Of a stretch of 64,000 nt of DNA, positions 34,857 through 43,763 are shown piece by piece. How positions within the stretch are numbered: the stretch's first letter is position 1; each line of letters opens with the position of its first letter. A program made the position numbers and the translations under genes. The DNA comes from Scatomorpha sp040765295. GTDB lineage: Bacteria > Bacillota > Clostridia > Oscillospirales > Oscillospiraceae. Below the pieces are notes generated by a model. The model searched no databases, was not told the origin of the DNA, and saw only the letters and a list, made by a program, of their open reading frames with translations. The stretch lies in the NCBI GenBank assembly GCA_040765295.1, contig JAXGSB010000001.1, forward strand, positions 744,001 to 808,000, given 5' to 3'.

Positions 34857-36945
34857 ATTATCAAGATTAGTATTTTTCTTCATGGCTTTGGCTTTCATGG
34901 TAACTGTATATGTTGTTGCGCTCTATAAGCTTCAGATAATAGACGGCACGAAATACTATGAGGCCAGCCGAGAGAACAAAGTCAGTAAAGAAACCGTCAC
35001 TGCCTCAAGGGGCAATATCTGCGACAGATACGGCAGGATTTTGGTTTCCAATACCGAGTGCTACAATCTAGAACTCAACACCGATGCGCTCTTTGCGCAG
35101 CCCGATCCGAATGCCTTCATTTTAGAGATGATTGCAAAGGTCGAAGAGACGGGAGACAAGTATATCGACGAACTTCCGATTACCATGACCCCGCCTTTTG
35201 AGTACACAAAAATGAGCAGTATGCAGAGGACGCTTTTGGAGGCATATTTCAAGGACAAGAAGCTTCCGGAGTCGACAACTGCCGTCGAACTCATGAGCTA
35301 CTTCAGAACAAGATACGAAATAGACAACACCTATGATGCCGTGCAGATGCGAAAGATAGCGGGCATTAGATATGAAGTAAATGTTCGTTATGCCATAAAC
35401 ACGGCTCCCTATGTGTTTGTCGAAGATGCGTCCGTGGATTTGATTTCCGCGCTCTCGAGTATGGACAGCCGAATAATAGAGGTAAAATCTTCGTATTTGA
35501 GAGAATATAAGACTCAGAGCGCGGCCCACATTTTGGGCTATGTCGGCCTTATGAACGACATCGAATATAAGAAGTATGTCCGCAGCGACGGCACGGGCTA
35601 TGCTCCCGACTCCAAAGTAGGTAAAGACGGGGTTGAGCTCGCTTTTGAAAAGTATCTCCACGGTCAGGACGGAGAGGTTACAGTGACCAAAACATCCGAA
35701 GGCACCGTTATAAACAAGTTCTACAATCGAGAGCCGGTTCACGGGGCGCACCTCTACCTCACTATAGATATCCAGCTGCAGGAAGCTGTAGAGAGATACT
35801 TGGCCTCCGGCATGGAAAGACTGCAAATACAGAGAGAAGAAGACAACATGAAGGCCGCCGCTATGGGCAGACCCGACCAGATAAGAGAAGATGTGCAGGG
35901 CGCTGCGGCCGTAGTGGTTGAGGTTAATACAGGACATCCTCTGGCTATTGCAAGCTATCCGACATACAATCTCCAAGACTTAATCGAAAACTTTGAAGAG
36001 ATACAGGAGAGGGAGTATGACCCGCTTTTCAACAGAGCGCTCATGGGCGCCTATGCGCCCGGTTCCGCCTTCAAGCCATGCACGGCAATTGCCGCGCTCT
36101 CCGAGGGCATAATAAATACAGATGACAAAATTAAGTGTGAGGGCATATTCAAAAAGTACATAGACCAAGGCTATGCTCCTGAATGCTGGATTTATTCGTC
36201 ATTCAAGTACACCCATCCGGAAGAGGATGTTGTTGATGCCCTCAGAGATTCCTGCAACTACTTTTTCTACACGATTTCCGACAATATGGGCATCTCAAAA
36301 ATGGTAAAATATGCCCACGACTTCGGGCTGGGGGTTCCGACGGGCATAGAGCTTCCCGAAACCTACGGCAATATGGCAAATCCCGACACCCACCTTCGCT
36401 ACGACGTCGACAACTGGGTTTATGGTGACACGCTGCAGGCGGGCATCGGGCAGTCCGACAGTCTTTTCACGCCTCTTCAACTGGCGGAATTCTGCGCTAC
36501 AATAGCCAACGGCGGAACAAGATATTCGGCGTCAATAGTTCAGTCCATAAAGAGCAACGACTTTTCCGAAGTAATAAAGGAGAATGAAGAGGGCGAGGTG
36601 CTTTCCACAGTAAAATCCGCCGATTACAACTGGAAGGCTGTACAGCTCGGTATGTGGAAGGTTGCAAACGACCCGATAGGCAACGCATACGAAATGCTTG
36701 CTTTTTATCCGGGCGAGATATGCGCGAAGACAGGTACGTCGCAGCTCGGAGAGCTCAAAACAAACAACGCTATTTTCATCTGCTATGCCCCGGCAAAAGA
36801 ACCCGAGGTGGCCGTTGCAATAGTGGCGGAGCGAGGCTCCGAAGGTAAGGCAATGTCCAGAATAGCAAGGGAAATCCTGGATACTTATTTTGCGATTTCA
36901 AATAGAAAGAGCGAGCCCGAAAGAGAGAATACGCTTTTACGTTAG
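34840..36945 (+). CDS. mrdA: Penicillin-binding protein 2 (elongation transpeptidase)
   Basis: A 701-aa class B PBP anchored by one N-terminal helix (about residues 8-30), with a dimerisation/pedestal domain opening SRGNICDRYGRILVSN. The transpeptidase domain has PGSAFKP (nucleophile Ser409, Lys412), SCN near 457 and KTGTS (630-634). PGSAFK instead of PGSTFK is a mild variant. The start overlaps the end of mreD by 17 bases. It ends the U32-maf-mreC-mreD-mrdA transcription unit. No rodA is in the window. Confidence 0.96.
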   Translation: MNSTVKLSRLVFFFMALAFMVTVYVVALYKLQIIDGTKYYEASRENKVSKETVTASRGNICDRYGRILVSNTECYNLELNTDALFAQPDPNAFILEMIAKVEETGDKYIDELPITMTPPFEYTKMSSMQRTLLEAYFKDKKLPESTTAVELMSYFRTRYEIDNTYDAVQMRKIAGIRYEVNVRYAINTAPYVFVEDASVDLISALSSMDSRIIEVKSSYLREYKTQSAAHILGYVGLMNDIEYKKYVRSDGTGYAPDSKVGKDGVELAFEKYLHGQDGEVTVTKTSEGTVINKFYNREPVHGAHLYLTIDIQLQEAVERYLASGMERLQIQREEDNMKAAAMGRPDQIREDVQGAAAVVVEVNTGHPLAIASYPTYNLQDLIENFEEIQEREYDPLFNRALMGAYAPGSAFKPCTAIAALSEGIINTDDKIKCEGIFKKYIDQGYAPECWIYSSFKYTHPEEDVVDALRDSCNYFFYTISDNMGISKMVKYAHDFGLGVPTGIELPETYGNMANPDTHLRYDVDNWVYGDTLQAGIGQSDSLFTPLQLAEFCATIANGGTRYSASIVQSIKSNDFSEVIKENEEGEVLSTVKSADYNWKAVQLGMWKVANDPIGNAYEMLAFYPGEICAKTGTSQLGELKTNNAIFICYAPAKEPEVAVAIVAERGSEGKAMSRIAREILDTYFAISNRKSEPERENTLLR

Positions 36946-36948
36946 AGC

Positions 36949-36977
36949 TTGAAAAAGCATAAAGCAAACATTATAAT
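36949..36977 (+). promoter_or_regulatory. Promoter of the MGS-like gene
   Basis: TTGAAA (36949-36954), a 17-base spacer and TATAAT (36972-36977). It starts four bases after the PBP2 stop. Confidence 0.85.
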
Positions 36978-37019
36978 TTGCTTTGTAAAAATAACAGAAA
37001 TGGAGATAGGAAAAAATAT

Positions 37020-37418
37020 ATGAATATTGCTCTTATAGCAGACGACGGGAAAAAAGAACTTCTGGTTCAGTTTTGTATAGCATACTGCGGGGTATTGTCC
37101 GAGCATGATATCTGTGCCGAAAATACCACGGGTAAGCTTGTCTCCGAGGCGACAGGCCTAGAGATAGAGAGATATCTCAACGCCGACCTGGGCGCAGATC
37201 AGATAGCTGCCAGAATTTTATATAATGAGATAGACTTGGTGCTCTACTTTTGTGATCCGGCGGCCTCAAGCTTTGAGAGCATAGACAAGATAGCGCGATT
37301 GTGTGACCAATATTTAGTTCCCTTCGCCTCCAATGTTGCAACAGCCGAGGTGCTTATACAGGGACTTAAGAGAGGCGACCTGAGCTGGCGCGACATTGTA
37401 AACCCGAAGCCGAGATAA
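37020..37418 (+). CDS. Methylglyoxal synthase-like protein, active site degenerate
   Basis: A 132-aa protein of the MGS-like fold. It follows bacterial MgsA throughout: MNIALIADDGKKELL, NTTGKLVSEATGL, LGADQIAA, DLVLYFCDP, IARLCDQYLVPFASNVATAEVLI. The catalytic Asp of the GGDQ motif is kept (Asp60). But the two active-site histidines known from E. coli MgsA (His19, His98) align with non-His residues (ADDGKK and SSFESID). The phosphate-binding GTTG and SGPLGGDQ motifs are altered to NTTG and NADLGADQ. It may therefore not make methylglyoxal. The start ATG follows GGAGATAGG. It has its own promoter and lies before hisS. Confidence 0.8.
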   Translation: MNIALIADDGKKELLVQFCIAYCGVLSEHDICAENTTGKLVSEATGLEIERYLNADLGADQIAARILYNEIDLVLYFCDPAASSFESIDKIARLCDQYLVPFASNVATAEVLIQGLKRGDLSWRDIVNPKPR

Positions 37419-37436
37419 AAATTTGTTTATATAAGA

Positions 37437-37460
37437 ATGCGGCGGGCCGCCCCGCCGCAT
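37437..37460 (+). terminator. GC-rich hairpin before hisS
   Basis: A 10-bp stem (ATGCGGCGGG / CCCGCCGCAT) has a 4-base loop. Only AGTTTATAGG follows, so it is a weak intrinsic terminator or an mRNA structure in front of hisS. No new promoter is visible after it. Confidence 0.55.
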
Positions 37461-37483
37461 AGTTTATAGGGAGAAGGTATAAG

Positions 37484-38848
37484 ATGAAGAAAGTAAGTCC
37501 CAGAACGCTCTCCGGTTTTATGGAGCTGCTGCCCGACGATCAGCTTGTAATGAACGAGCTGATCGAGAGATTGCAGCGTTCCTATGAGCTGTTCGGATTT
37601 TCACCTCTTGACACGCCGATAATCGAAGCGGCGGAGGTTCTGCTTGCCAAGGCAGGAGGGGAGACCGAAAAACAAATATATACAATGCAAAAGGGCGAGA
37701 GTGAGCTTGCGCTCCGATTCGACCTCACTGTACCCTTGGCAAAATTTGTGGCGGCAAACTACGGCGCGCTGAGTTTTCCTTTCCGGCGCTATCAGATTGG
37801 CAAGGTATATAGGGGAGAAAGGGCGCAAAGGGGCAGATTCAGAGAGTTCTATCAGGCCGATGTTGATATAATCGGCGATGGAGAACTGGGACTGATCTAC
37901 GAGGCCGAGATAGCGGCTGTAATCTACAAGACAATAACAAGTCTGGGTTTGGATGAATTTAAGATAAAGCTCAACAACCGAAAAATATTAAACGGCTTTT
38001 TTGAGCACATAGGGGAGCGCGAAAACTCTCTTTTCATTCTTCAAACTATCGATAAACTCGATAAAATCGGACTCAAGGCTGTTATTAATATTCTCAGCGA
38101 CAAGGGAATAAAGAGAGAAAGCATTGACGAAACGCTTAAGTTCCTTGGAGTTTCAGGTTCAAACTCCGAAATACTTGAAAAGCTTGAGCAGTATAAAGAT
38201 AAAAACGAAACGCTTTCTACAGGAATCGAGGAGCTTAAAGAGGTCACAGAGAGTCTTAAGGATTTTTTGGTGCCCGAGGACAAGGTGCTTATAGACCTAA
38301 GTATAGCCAGAGGGCTTGACTATTACACCGGAACCGTCTACGAAACTTTTTTAGACAAACATCCCGAAATCGGCTCGATTTGCTCGGGAGGCAGGTACGA
38401 CAATTTAGCGGAGTTCTACAGCAAAAAGTCCTTGCCGGGAGTAGGGGTCTCAATAGGCGTCACAAGACTTTTCTATGTCCTTGACGAACAGGGGCTTCTT
38501 AACAAAGAATGTTTCAGCAGCGCCGATGTGCTCATAATCCCTCTTGTCGAGGATTTAAAAGGCCCCATAGGCATAGCCTCGAAGCTTAGAGGACGGGGTA
38601 TAAAAACAGAGCTTTACACAGAGAAGCGCAAGCTCAAAGCAAAGCTTTCGTATGCAGACAAAATAAGAGTGCCGTTTGTGATTTTGCTTGGTGAGGACGA
38701 GATAAGCTCAAATGAACTCACTTTAAAAGATATGAAAAGCGGGGAGCAGCGCGGAGTTTCACTTGAGGAAGCGGCGGAGCAGATACTTAAGAGAAAAGCC
38801 CAAACAGCCGATATAAGATTAATTGCCGAGAAAAAAGAGGAAGAGTAA
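37484..38848 (+). CDS. hisS: Histidyl-tRNA synthetase
   Basis: A 454-aa class II synthetase charging tRNA-His. Motif 2 (YRGERAQRGRFREFYQAD near residue 107), the histidine-binding RGLDYYTG (near 279) and GGRYDNLAEFY are present. The C-terminal anticodon-binding domain (about 345-440) is complete. The ATG follows AGGGAGAAGG. hisS-aspS is a common pair in Firmicutes; aspS starts one base after this stop. Confidence 0.97.
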   Translation: MKKVSPRTLSGFMELLPDDQLVMNELIERLQRSYELFGFSPLDTPIIEAAEVLLAKAGGETEKQIYTMQKGESELALRFDLTVPLAKFVAANYGALSFPFRRYQIGKVYRGERAQRGRFREFYQADVDIIGDGELGLIYEAEIAAVIYKTITSLGLDEFKIKLNNRKILNGFFEHIGERENSLFILQTIDKLDKIGLKAVINILSDKGIKRESIDETLKFLGVSGSNSEILEKLEQYKDKNETLSTGIEELKEVTESLKDFLVPEDKVLIDLSIARGLDYYTGTVYETFLDKHPEIGSICSGGRYDNLAEFYSKKSLPGVGVSIGVTRLFYVLDEQGLLNKECFSSADVLIIPLVEDLKGPIGIASKLRGRGIKTELYTEKRKLKAKLSYADKIRVPFVILLGEDEISSNELTLKDMKSGEQRGVSLEEAAEQILKRKAQTADIRLIAEKKEEE

Positions 38849-38849
38849 G

Positions 38850-40613
38850 ATGAAAAGAACGCATAACTGCGGCGAACTTCGCCTTGCCGATATTGGGAAA
38901 AAAGTAATATTAAACGGATTTTTAGAAAATGTCAGAGAGGTTTCTGCCTCGCTTTCGTTTGTTGTCCTCCGCGATTTTTACGGAACTACACAGATAGTGG
39001 CAGAAACAGTGGAGGGAGTACAGAACTTTAAAAAGATAGGCAGGGAATCCGCGCTTGAGATAAGGGGAGAAGTGAGAGAGCGGAGTTCCAAAAATCCCAA
39101 AATGGCCACAGGCGATATAGAAGTAGTTTTCGAGAGCGCCGAGGTTTTGGGAGAGTGTATACATCAGGAACTGCCGTTCCAGATAGCACAGAGCCGCGAG
39201 GCCGATGAGAGCGCAAGACTCAAGTATCGCTATTTGGATCTTCGAAACCCGGAAATGAGAGACAGAATAAAGCTCCGCTCGGATGTCATTTTTGCCCTCA
39301 GAGAGGCGATGATGAAAGAGGGCTTTTTAGAGATACAGACGCCCATACTCACAGCCTCGTCGCCCGAGGGAGCGAGAGACTACCTGGTGCCCTCGAGAAA
39401 TCACAGAGGCAAGTTCTATGCATTGCCGCAGGCCCCCCAGCAGTTTAAGCAGATACTCATGGCCTCGGGCATAGACAGATACTTCCAAATTGCGCCCTGC
39501 TTCAGAGATGAGGATGCAAGGGCCGACAGAACTCCGGGCGAGTTCTATCAGCTCGATATGGAAATGGCATTTGCATCTCAGGAGGACGTGTTTGAAGTTA
39601 TCGAAAAGGTTCTGCCTCCGATATTCTCGAAATACGGCAAATTTAAAAAAGCGTCTAAAGCGCCCTTTAAGCGCATAGCCTTTGATGAAGCTATGGAGAA
39701 GTACGGAAGCGACAAGCCCGATTTGCGTATTAAACTCGAGGCAAACGATGTTTCAGAGATTATGAACAAAACTGAGTTCGAGCCGTTCAAAGAGACCGTC
39801 ATAAAGGCTGTTGTGGTCGAGAACTTTAAGCAGAGCAGGAAGTTTATCGACAATATATGTAAAGAAGTCGAGCTTCAGTCAGGCGAAAAAGTATATTGGT
39901 TCAGGTTAAACGAAAACTCGGAGCTCACGGGCGGCATCTCAAAATTCTTGGGTGAAGTAAAAGGAGAGCTCGAGGAAGCTCTGAGCTTAAAGGCAGAGAG
40001 CTGTGTTTTCCTCTCTGCGGGAGTCAGGAAAAAGGCGCAGAATACCGCCGGAGTCATAATAAAAAGGCTTGGCAGGGCTTTGCCCGAGCTTATAGACGAG
40101 GAGCAATATGAATTTTGCTGGATTGTGGACTTCCCGATGTATGAAATCGGCGAAGAGAGCGGCGAGCTCGAGTTCTCGCACAACCCCTTCTCGATGCCGA
40201 TGGGCGGAATGGAAGCCATATTAAAGGCAAAAAACGGCGAATTAGACCCCACCGAGATTAAGGCCTATCAGTATGACCTGGTCTGCAACGGAGTCGAACT
40301 CTCGTCAGGGGCCGTGAGAAATCACAATCCCAAGCTTATGATAGAGGCATTCAGGATGGTTGGCCTGGACGAGAGCGATGTTGTCGAGAAATTCCCGGCA
40401 ATGTACAACGCCTTCACCTACGGAGCTCCGCCGCATGCGGGTATAGCTCCCGGTGTCGACAGAATAATTATGCTTCTCTCGGGAGACGAGTCGATCAGGG
40501 AGGTAATAGCTTTCCCCATGAACAAAAACGCGCAGGACTTAATGATGAACGCCCCCTCATATGTAACGGATGAGCAGCTAAATGAGCTGGGGCTTATAAT
40601 TAAAGAAGATTAA
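38850..40613 (+). CDS. aspS: Aspartyl-tRNA synthetase
   Basis: A 587-aa bacterial-type class II synthetase. It has an N-terminal OB-fold anticodon domain (1-110), motif 2 with YFQIAPCFRDEDARADRTPGEFYQLD (seen as two motifs near 207-232), the inserted GAD domain (about 290-400) and motif 3 GAPPHAGIAPGVDRI near 530. The start ATG at 38850 directly follows the hisS stop and shares the AGAGGAAGAG ribosome site inside hisS. I do not judge from sequence whether it also charges tRNA-Asn. Confidence 0.97.
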   Translation: MKRTHNCGELRLADIGKKVILNGFLENVREVSASLSFVVLRDFYGTTQIVAETVEGVQNFKKIGRESALEIRGEVRERSSKNPKMATGDIEVVFESAEVLGECIHQELPFQIAQSREADESARLKYRYLDLRNPEMRDRIKLRSDVIFALREAMMKEGFLEIQTPILTASSPEGARDYLVPSRNHRGKFYALPQAPQQFKQILMASGIDRYFQIAPCFRDEDARADRTPGEFYQLDMEMAFASQEDVFEVIEKVLPPIFSKYGKFKKASKAPFKRIAFDEAMEKYGSDKPDLRIKLEANDVSEIMNKTEFEPFKETVIKAVVVENFKQSRKFIDNICKEVELQSGEKVYWFRLNENSELTGGISKFLGEVKGELEEALSLKAESCVFLSAGVRKKAQNTAGVIIKRLGRALPELIDEEQYEFCWIVDFPMYEIGEESGELEFSHNPFSMPMGGMEAILKAKNGELDPTEIKAYQYDLVCNGVELSSGAVRNHNPKLMIEAFRMVGLDESDVVEKFPAMYNAFTYGAPPHAGIAPGVDRIIMLLSGDESIREVIAFPMNKNAQDLMMNAPSYVTDEQLNELGLIIKED

Positions 40614-40627
40614 AACGGAGAACTTAA

Positions 40628-42139
40628 ATGGTTGCCAAGATTTCTTCTATGGGATTAAACGGAATAGGCGGAATAGAGGTGCTTGTAGAGTGCTCGATTT
40701 CATCGGGACTTCCCGGCTTCGAGATAGTCGGGCTGCCCGATGCCGCTGTTCGGGAATCCCGCGACAGAGTCAGGGCGGCGATAAAAAACTCCGGCCACAA
40801 GTTCCCCTTGGGAAGAATAATAGTAAACCTGGCCCCGGCCGATATAAAAAAAGAGGGCACGGTATACGACCTTCCCATATACCTCGGCATACTTAGGGCC
40901 ACGGGAGAAATAGAAAAAATTCCCGAGGATTTTGCTTTCATAGGCGAACTCAGCCTCGAGGGAAAGCTCAGACCCGTGAGAGGCGCTCTTCCAATGGCGC
41001 TCTCGGCGGAAGAGAGTGGGAAAAGCAAGTTCTTTGTCCCGGCGGCAAACGCGTCCGAGGCCTCATTTGCCGCCGGCACTCAGGTATATGCCATAGAGGA
41101 TGTGAACGAACTGCTTTCTTATCTAAAGGGAGAGTTGGAGCTTACAGCTGCCAAAGAGCCCAATCTCCTTAGAGATGTGAGCTATCAGGCAGACTTCCGG
41201 GATGTAATGGGTCAGCAAAATGTAAAGCGCGCCATCGAAATAGCGGCGGCGGGAGGACACAATCTCCTGATGATAGGCCCGCCGGGCTCGGGCAAATCCA
41301 TGCTGGCAAAGCGTATACCGGGAATACTGCCCGAAATGACAAGGGCAGAGATTATAGAAACAACAAAAATACACTCCGTTGCAGGCAAAACCTCGGCCAG
41401 GCATCCCATAAAGTCGTTAAGGCCGTTCAGAGCTCCCCACCACACCGTTTCAGCGGTGGCGATGTCGGGCGGCGGCTCCATGCTGCAGCCCGGCGAGATC
41501 AGTCTTTCACACAACGGAGTTCTCTTTTTAGATGAGTTTCCCGAATTTTCGAGAGATGTTTTAGAGGTTTTAAGGCAGCCTCTCGAAGACGGCGAAGTCA
41601 CAATATCAAGGGCCACGGGCAGTGTGACATATCCCAGCAGCTTTATGCTGATTTGCGCAATGAATCCGTGCAAGTGCGGCTGGTACGGGCACCCCTCGGG
41701 AAAGTGCCGCTGCACGGATTTCGAGATTCAAAGATATCTGTCCCGAATTTCGGGCCCGCTTTTAGACAGAATAGACTTAATCGTTCAGGTCGAGGCGCTG
41801 GAGTATGACGAGATAAGCAAGAAAACGCCGGGGGAGAGCTCGGAGTCCATCAAAAAACGCGTGGAGAGCGCCAGAGCGTTGCAGAGAGAAAGATTTAGGA
41901 GCGAAACAGGGGCAAACTCAAAGATGGGTACCAAAGAGCTCAGAGAGCATATTGTGCTCGATTCCGACTGCGACAAGCTTCTCAAAGATGCCTTCGATTC
42001 ACTAAACCTGACAGGCAGAAGTTACGACAGAATTTTAAGAGTTGCAAGAACAATCGCCGATTTAGACTCGAGCAGCGAAATAAAGCCGTGGCACATAGCC
42101 GAGTCCATCTCCTACAGGTCATTTAATATAGGTGTATAA
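40628..42139 (+). CDS. YifB/ComM-family Mg-chelatase-like AAA ATPase
   Basis: A 503-aa protein of the YifB/ComM family, a helicase that aids branch migration of incoming DNA during recombination. The N-terminal ChlI-like domain (LPGFEIVGLPDAAVRESRDRV seen near 30-50; NLAPADIKKEG) precedes the AAA core with Walker A GPPGSGKS (near 217), Walker B LFLDEFPEF and a Cys-rich stretch CAMNPCKCGWYGHPSGKCRC (near 341-360). A C-terminal helical domain follows. The ATG follows CGGAG. It is 14 bases after aspS and may share the transcript. Confidence 0.95.
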   Translation: MVAKISSMGLNGIGGIEVLVECSISSGLPGFEIVGLPDAAVRESRDRVRAAIKNSGHKFPLGRIIVNLAPADIKKEGTVYDLPIYLGILRATGEIEKIPEDFAFIGELSLEGKLRPVRGALPMALSAEESGKSKFFVPAANASEASFAAGTQVYAIEDVNELLSYLKGELELTAAKEPNLLRDVSYQADFRDVMGQQNVKRAIEIAAAGGHNLLMIGPPGSGKSMLAKRIPGILPEMTRAEIIETTKIHSVAGKTSARHPIKSLRPFRAPHHTVSAVAMSGGGSMLQPGEISLSHNGVLFLDEFPEFSRDVLEVLRQPLEDGEVTISRATGSVTYPSSFMLICAMNPCKCGWYGHPSGKCRCTDFEIQRYLSRISGPLLDRIDLIVQVEALEYDEISKKTPGESSESIKKRVESARALQRERFRSETGANSKMGTKELREHIVLDSDCDKLLKDAFDSLNLTGRSYDRILRVARTIADLDSSSEIKPWHIAESISYRSFNIGV

Positions 42140-42176
42140 GTAAAAGCTCCGACTTAAGTCGGAGCTTTTACTTATA
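42135..42176. terminator. 42-bp perfect palindrome, bidirectional terminator
   Basis: A 21-bp stem without any mismatch, centred on CTTAAG at about 42155/42156, includes the stop codon of comM. Each strand presents TTTTACTTATA near the 3' end, so it can end both comM (plus) and the clpE-marR operon (minus). Confidence 0.85.
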
Positions 42177-42204
42177 GCGTTTTTTTTAACTAAGAAAAAA
42201 GAAA

Positions 42205-42657
42205 TTACCCTTTGATAAGCTTTCTTTTCGAAAGTTCTTCTGCAATTATAGAAGAAGCCTTTTTAAAAGCCTCGAACTCAAAAGGACTTATTTTTTCCTT
42301 GATATTGTTCAAAAAACTGCTGATGTTCTTGGGGAAGAGGCCCATATAGTTGTAGTATTTTTTTGTAAGCAGAAGATGATATTCTCTGCCGTCTTCTTCC
42401 GACTGTTTTCTTTCTATATAGCCCTTCTTTTGCAGACTGCTCACCTTATAGCTGGCATTTGATTGAGATATGCCCAGAAAATCTGCAAACTCACTTATAG
42501 TGGGCGAATTCAAAGAATCAATTACCTCTAAAGAAAAGGCCTCAACGGCGCTGAGCGAACCCTCACGTTCTTTAACCTGCTCGAATATCGAGAGAAAAAA
42601 CCTGAGTTCAAACTCCTTAATTATCTTGTAAATTGTGTTTTCAAGTTCAATACTCAA
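42205..42657 (-). CDS. MarR-family transcriptional regulator
   Basis: A 150-aa winged-helix protein. The DNA-binding part is SLNSPTISEFADFLGISQSNASYKVSSLQKKGYIERK (helix-turn-helix about residues 54-90, with the wing in QSEEDGREYHLLLT). Flanking helices form the dimer. I take the TTG at 42657 as start, nine bases after AGGA and 11 bases after the rhomboid stop. A much longer open frame runs upstream to 43113 but only shadows the rhomboid gene in another frame. It is the last gene of the CIRCE-headed operon, so it may sense stress products or regulate elsewhere; its ligand is unknown. Confidence 0.85.
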   Translation of the reverse strand: MSIELENTIYKIIKEFELRFFLSIFEQVKEREGSLSAVEAFSLEVIDSLNSPTISEFADFLGISQSNASYKVSSLQKKGYIERKQSEEDGREYHLLLTKKYYNYMGLFPKNISSFLNNIKEKISPFEFEAFKKASSIIAEELSKRKLIKG

Positions 42658-42668
42658 AATATCTTTTC

Positions 42669-43235
42669 CTACTTTCTTATTAAAAGTCCGAAAACAGCTC
42701 CGCATATGCCTCCTATTATGTGAGACAGCTGTGAAACCGAGTCGTTGAGAGTCAGTCCGTTCAAAAGCTCTTTTCCGAGATAGAGAATTAAAACAAAAAG
42801 AAGGGCCAGGGGAATGGCTCCGTCGCGAATGCCCGAGAGGGAGGAGAGCACAATAAGCATGAAGACTATGCCCGAGGCTCCCAAAACTGCCGAAGAGGGG
42901 AAGAAAATCCACTGACATAGTCCGGTAATGAAGGCAGTTATAATAAAGCCCCAAAAAAGCATCCCGGAGCCGTACTTTTCCTCCATGGCAGGGCCTATGA
43001 CAAGGAGAATCATCATGTTGGAGATGTAGTGTTCCCATGAGCTGTGCCCCAAGACATGAAGAATGAAGCGCGGATAAGTCAATAAGTTTCCGAGAGAGGA
43101 GCGGTAAACGCAAAAGAGCAAGCGAGTGCTCCTGCCGCCTGTCAAAAAACTCAATAAGAGCACAGCAAGAGAAATAAAGGCAAAGCTCAGTATCAGCGGA
43201 GAGTTATATGAAAAGCCCCTGAATTTAAACTTCAT
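42669..43235 (-). CDS. Rhomboid-family intramembrane serine protease
   Basis: A 188-aa, six-helix membrane protease. The catalytic dyad is Ser121 in LGASGIVF and His172 in SQLSHIIGG. The family's oxyanion-helping segment in helix 2 is HYISNMMILLVIGPAMEEKYG (69-89), with Asn73 placed as expected. It is a compact bacterial form without extra domains. The ATG overlaps the macrodomain gene stop by four bases (ATGA), so translation is coupled. Confidence 0.9.
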   Translation of the reverse strand: MKFKFRGFSYNSPLILSFAFISLAVLLLSFLTGGRSTRLLFCVYRSSLGNLLTYPRFILHVLGHSSWEHYISNMMILLVIGPAMEEKYGSGMLFWGFIITAFITGLCQWIFFPSSAVLGASGIVFMLIVLSSLSGIRDGAIPLALLFVLILYLGKELLNGLTLNDSVSQLSHIIGGICGAVFGLLIRK

Positions 43236-43747
43236 AAACCGGCTTCTCTGAGGGCGTTTTCATAATATTTGTGTGTATTCTTGTCAAAACAAACCATTCT
43301 GACTCTCTCAGGCAGCTCGTTATTTGATAAAAATTTGAGTATCTCGTCAACAGCGTACTTCGATGCAAGCTCCAAGGGGAAGCTGTAAACTCCGGTGCTT
43401 ATCGAGGGAAAATCCACACTCTTGCAGCCGTTATCTCTGGCAAGCTCCAAGCTGGAGCGGTAAGAGCTTCTCAGCAGAGCCTCTTCATTCCTTCCGCCTC
43501 CGTGCCAGACAGGGCCGGGAGTATGAATAACAAACTTTGCCGGCAGATTATAGCCCTTGGTAATTTTAGCCTCTCCCGTATTGCAGCCGCCGAGAGTTCT
43601 GCATTCCTCAAGGAGCTCAGGTCCGGCTGCCCTGTGTATTGCGCCGTCAACTCCGCCGCCGCCTAAAAGCGAGGTGTTTGCGGCGTTTACTATGGCGTCA
43701 ACCTTCGATTTGCTTATATCTCCGATTATTATCTCCAGTCGGCTCAT
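43232..43747 (-). CDS. Macrodomain protein (YmdB-like O-acetyl-ADP-ribose deacetylase)
   Basis: A 171-aa stand-alone macrodomain that binds ADP-ribose and removes O-acetyl or mono-ADP-ribose marks. Motifs are GDISKSKVDAIVNAANTSLLGGGGVDGAIH (seen as two motifs, residues 9-38, with the catalytic Asn and Asp region) and SISTGVYSFPLELAS (near 114-128). The ATG follows AAGGAGA. It is 16 bases after the threonine aldolase gene in the minus-strand operon. Confidence 0.93.
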   Translation of the reverse strand: MSRLEIIIGDISKSKVDAIVNAANTSLLGGGGVDGAIHRAAGPELLEECRTLGGCNTGEAKITKGYNLPAKFVIHTPGPVWHGGGRNEEALLRSSYRSSLELARDNGCKSVDFPSISTGVYSFPLELASKYAVDEILKFLSNNELPERVRMVCFDKNTHKYYENALREAGL

Positions 43748-43763
43748 AAAATCTCCTTTCCCG

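Noticed and set aside
37419..37483. T-box riboswitch in front of hisS-aspS
   Set aside because: The gap is too short for a T-box leader and lacks a T-box core sequence. Only a GC-rich hairpin is present.
42658..43113. N-terminal extension of the MarR gene to about 302 residues
   Set aside because: The extra residues are the rhomboid gene read in another frame. The TTG at 42657 has a ribosome site and gives a normal MarR length.
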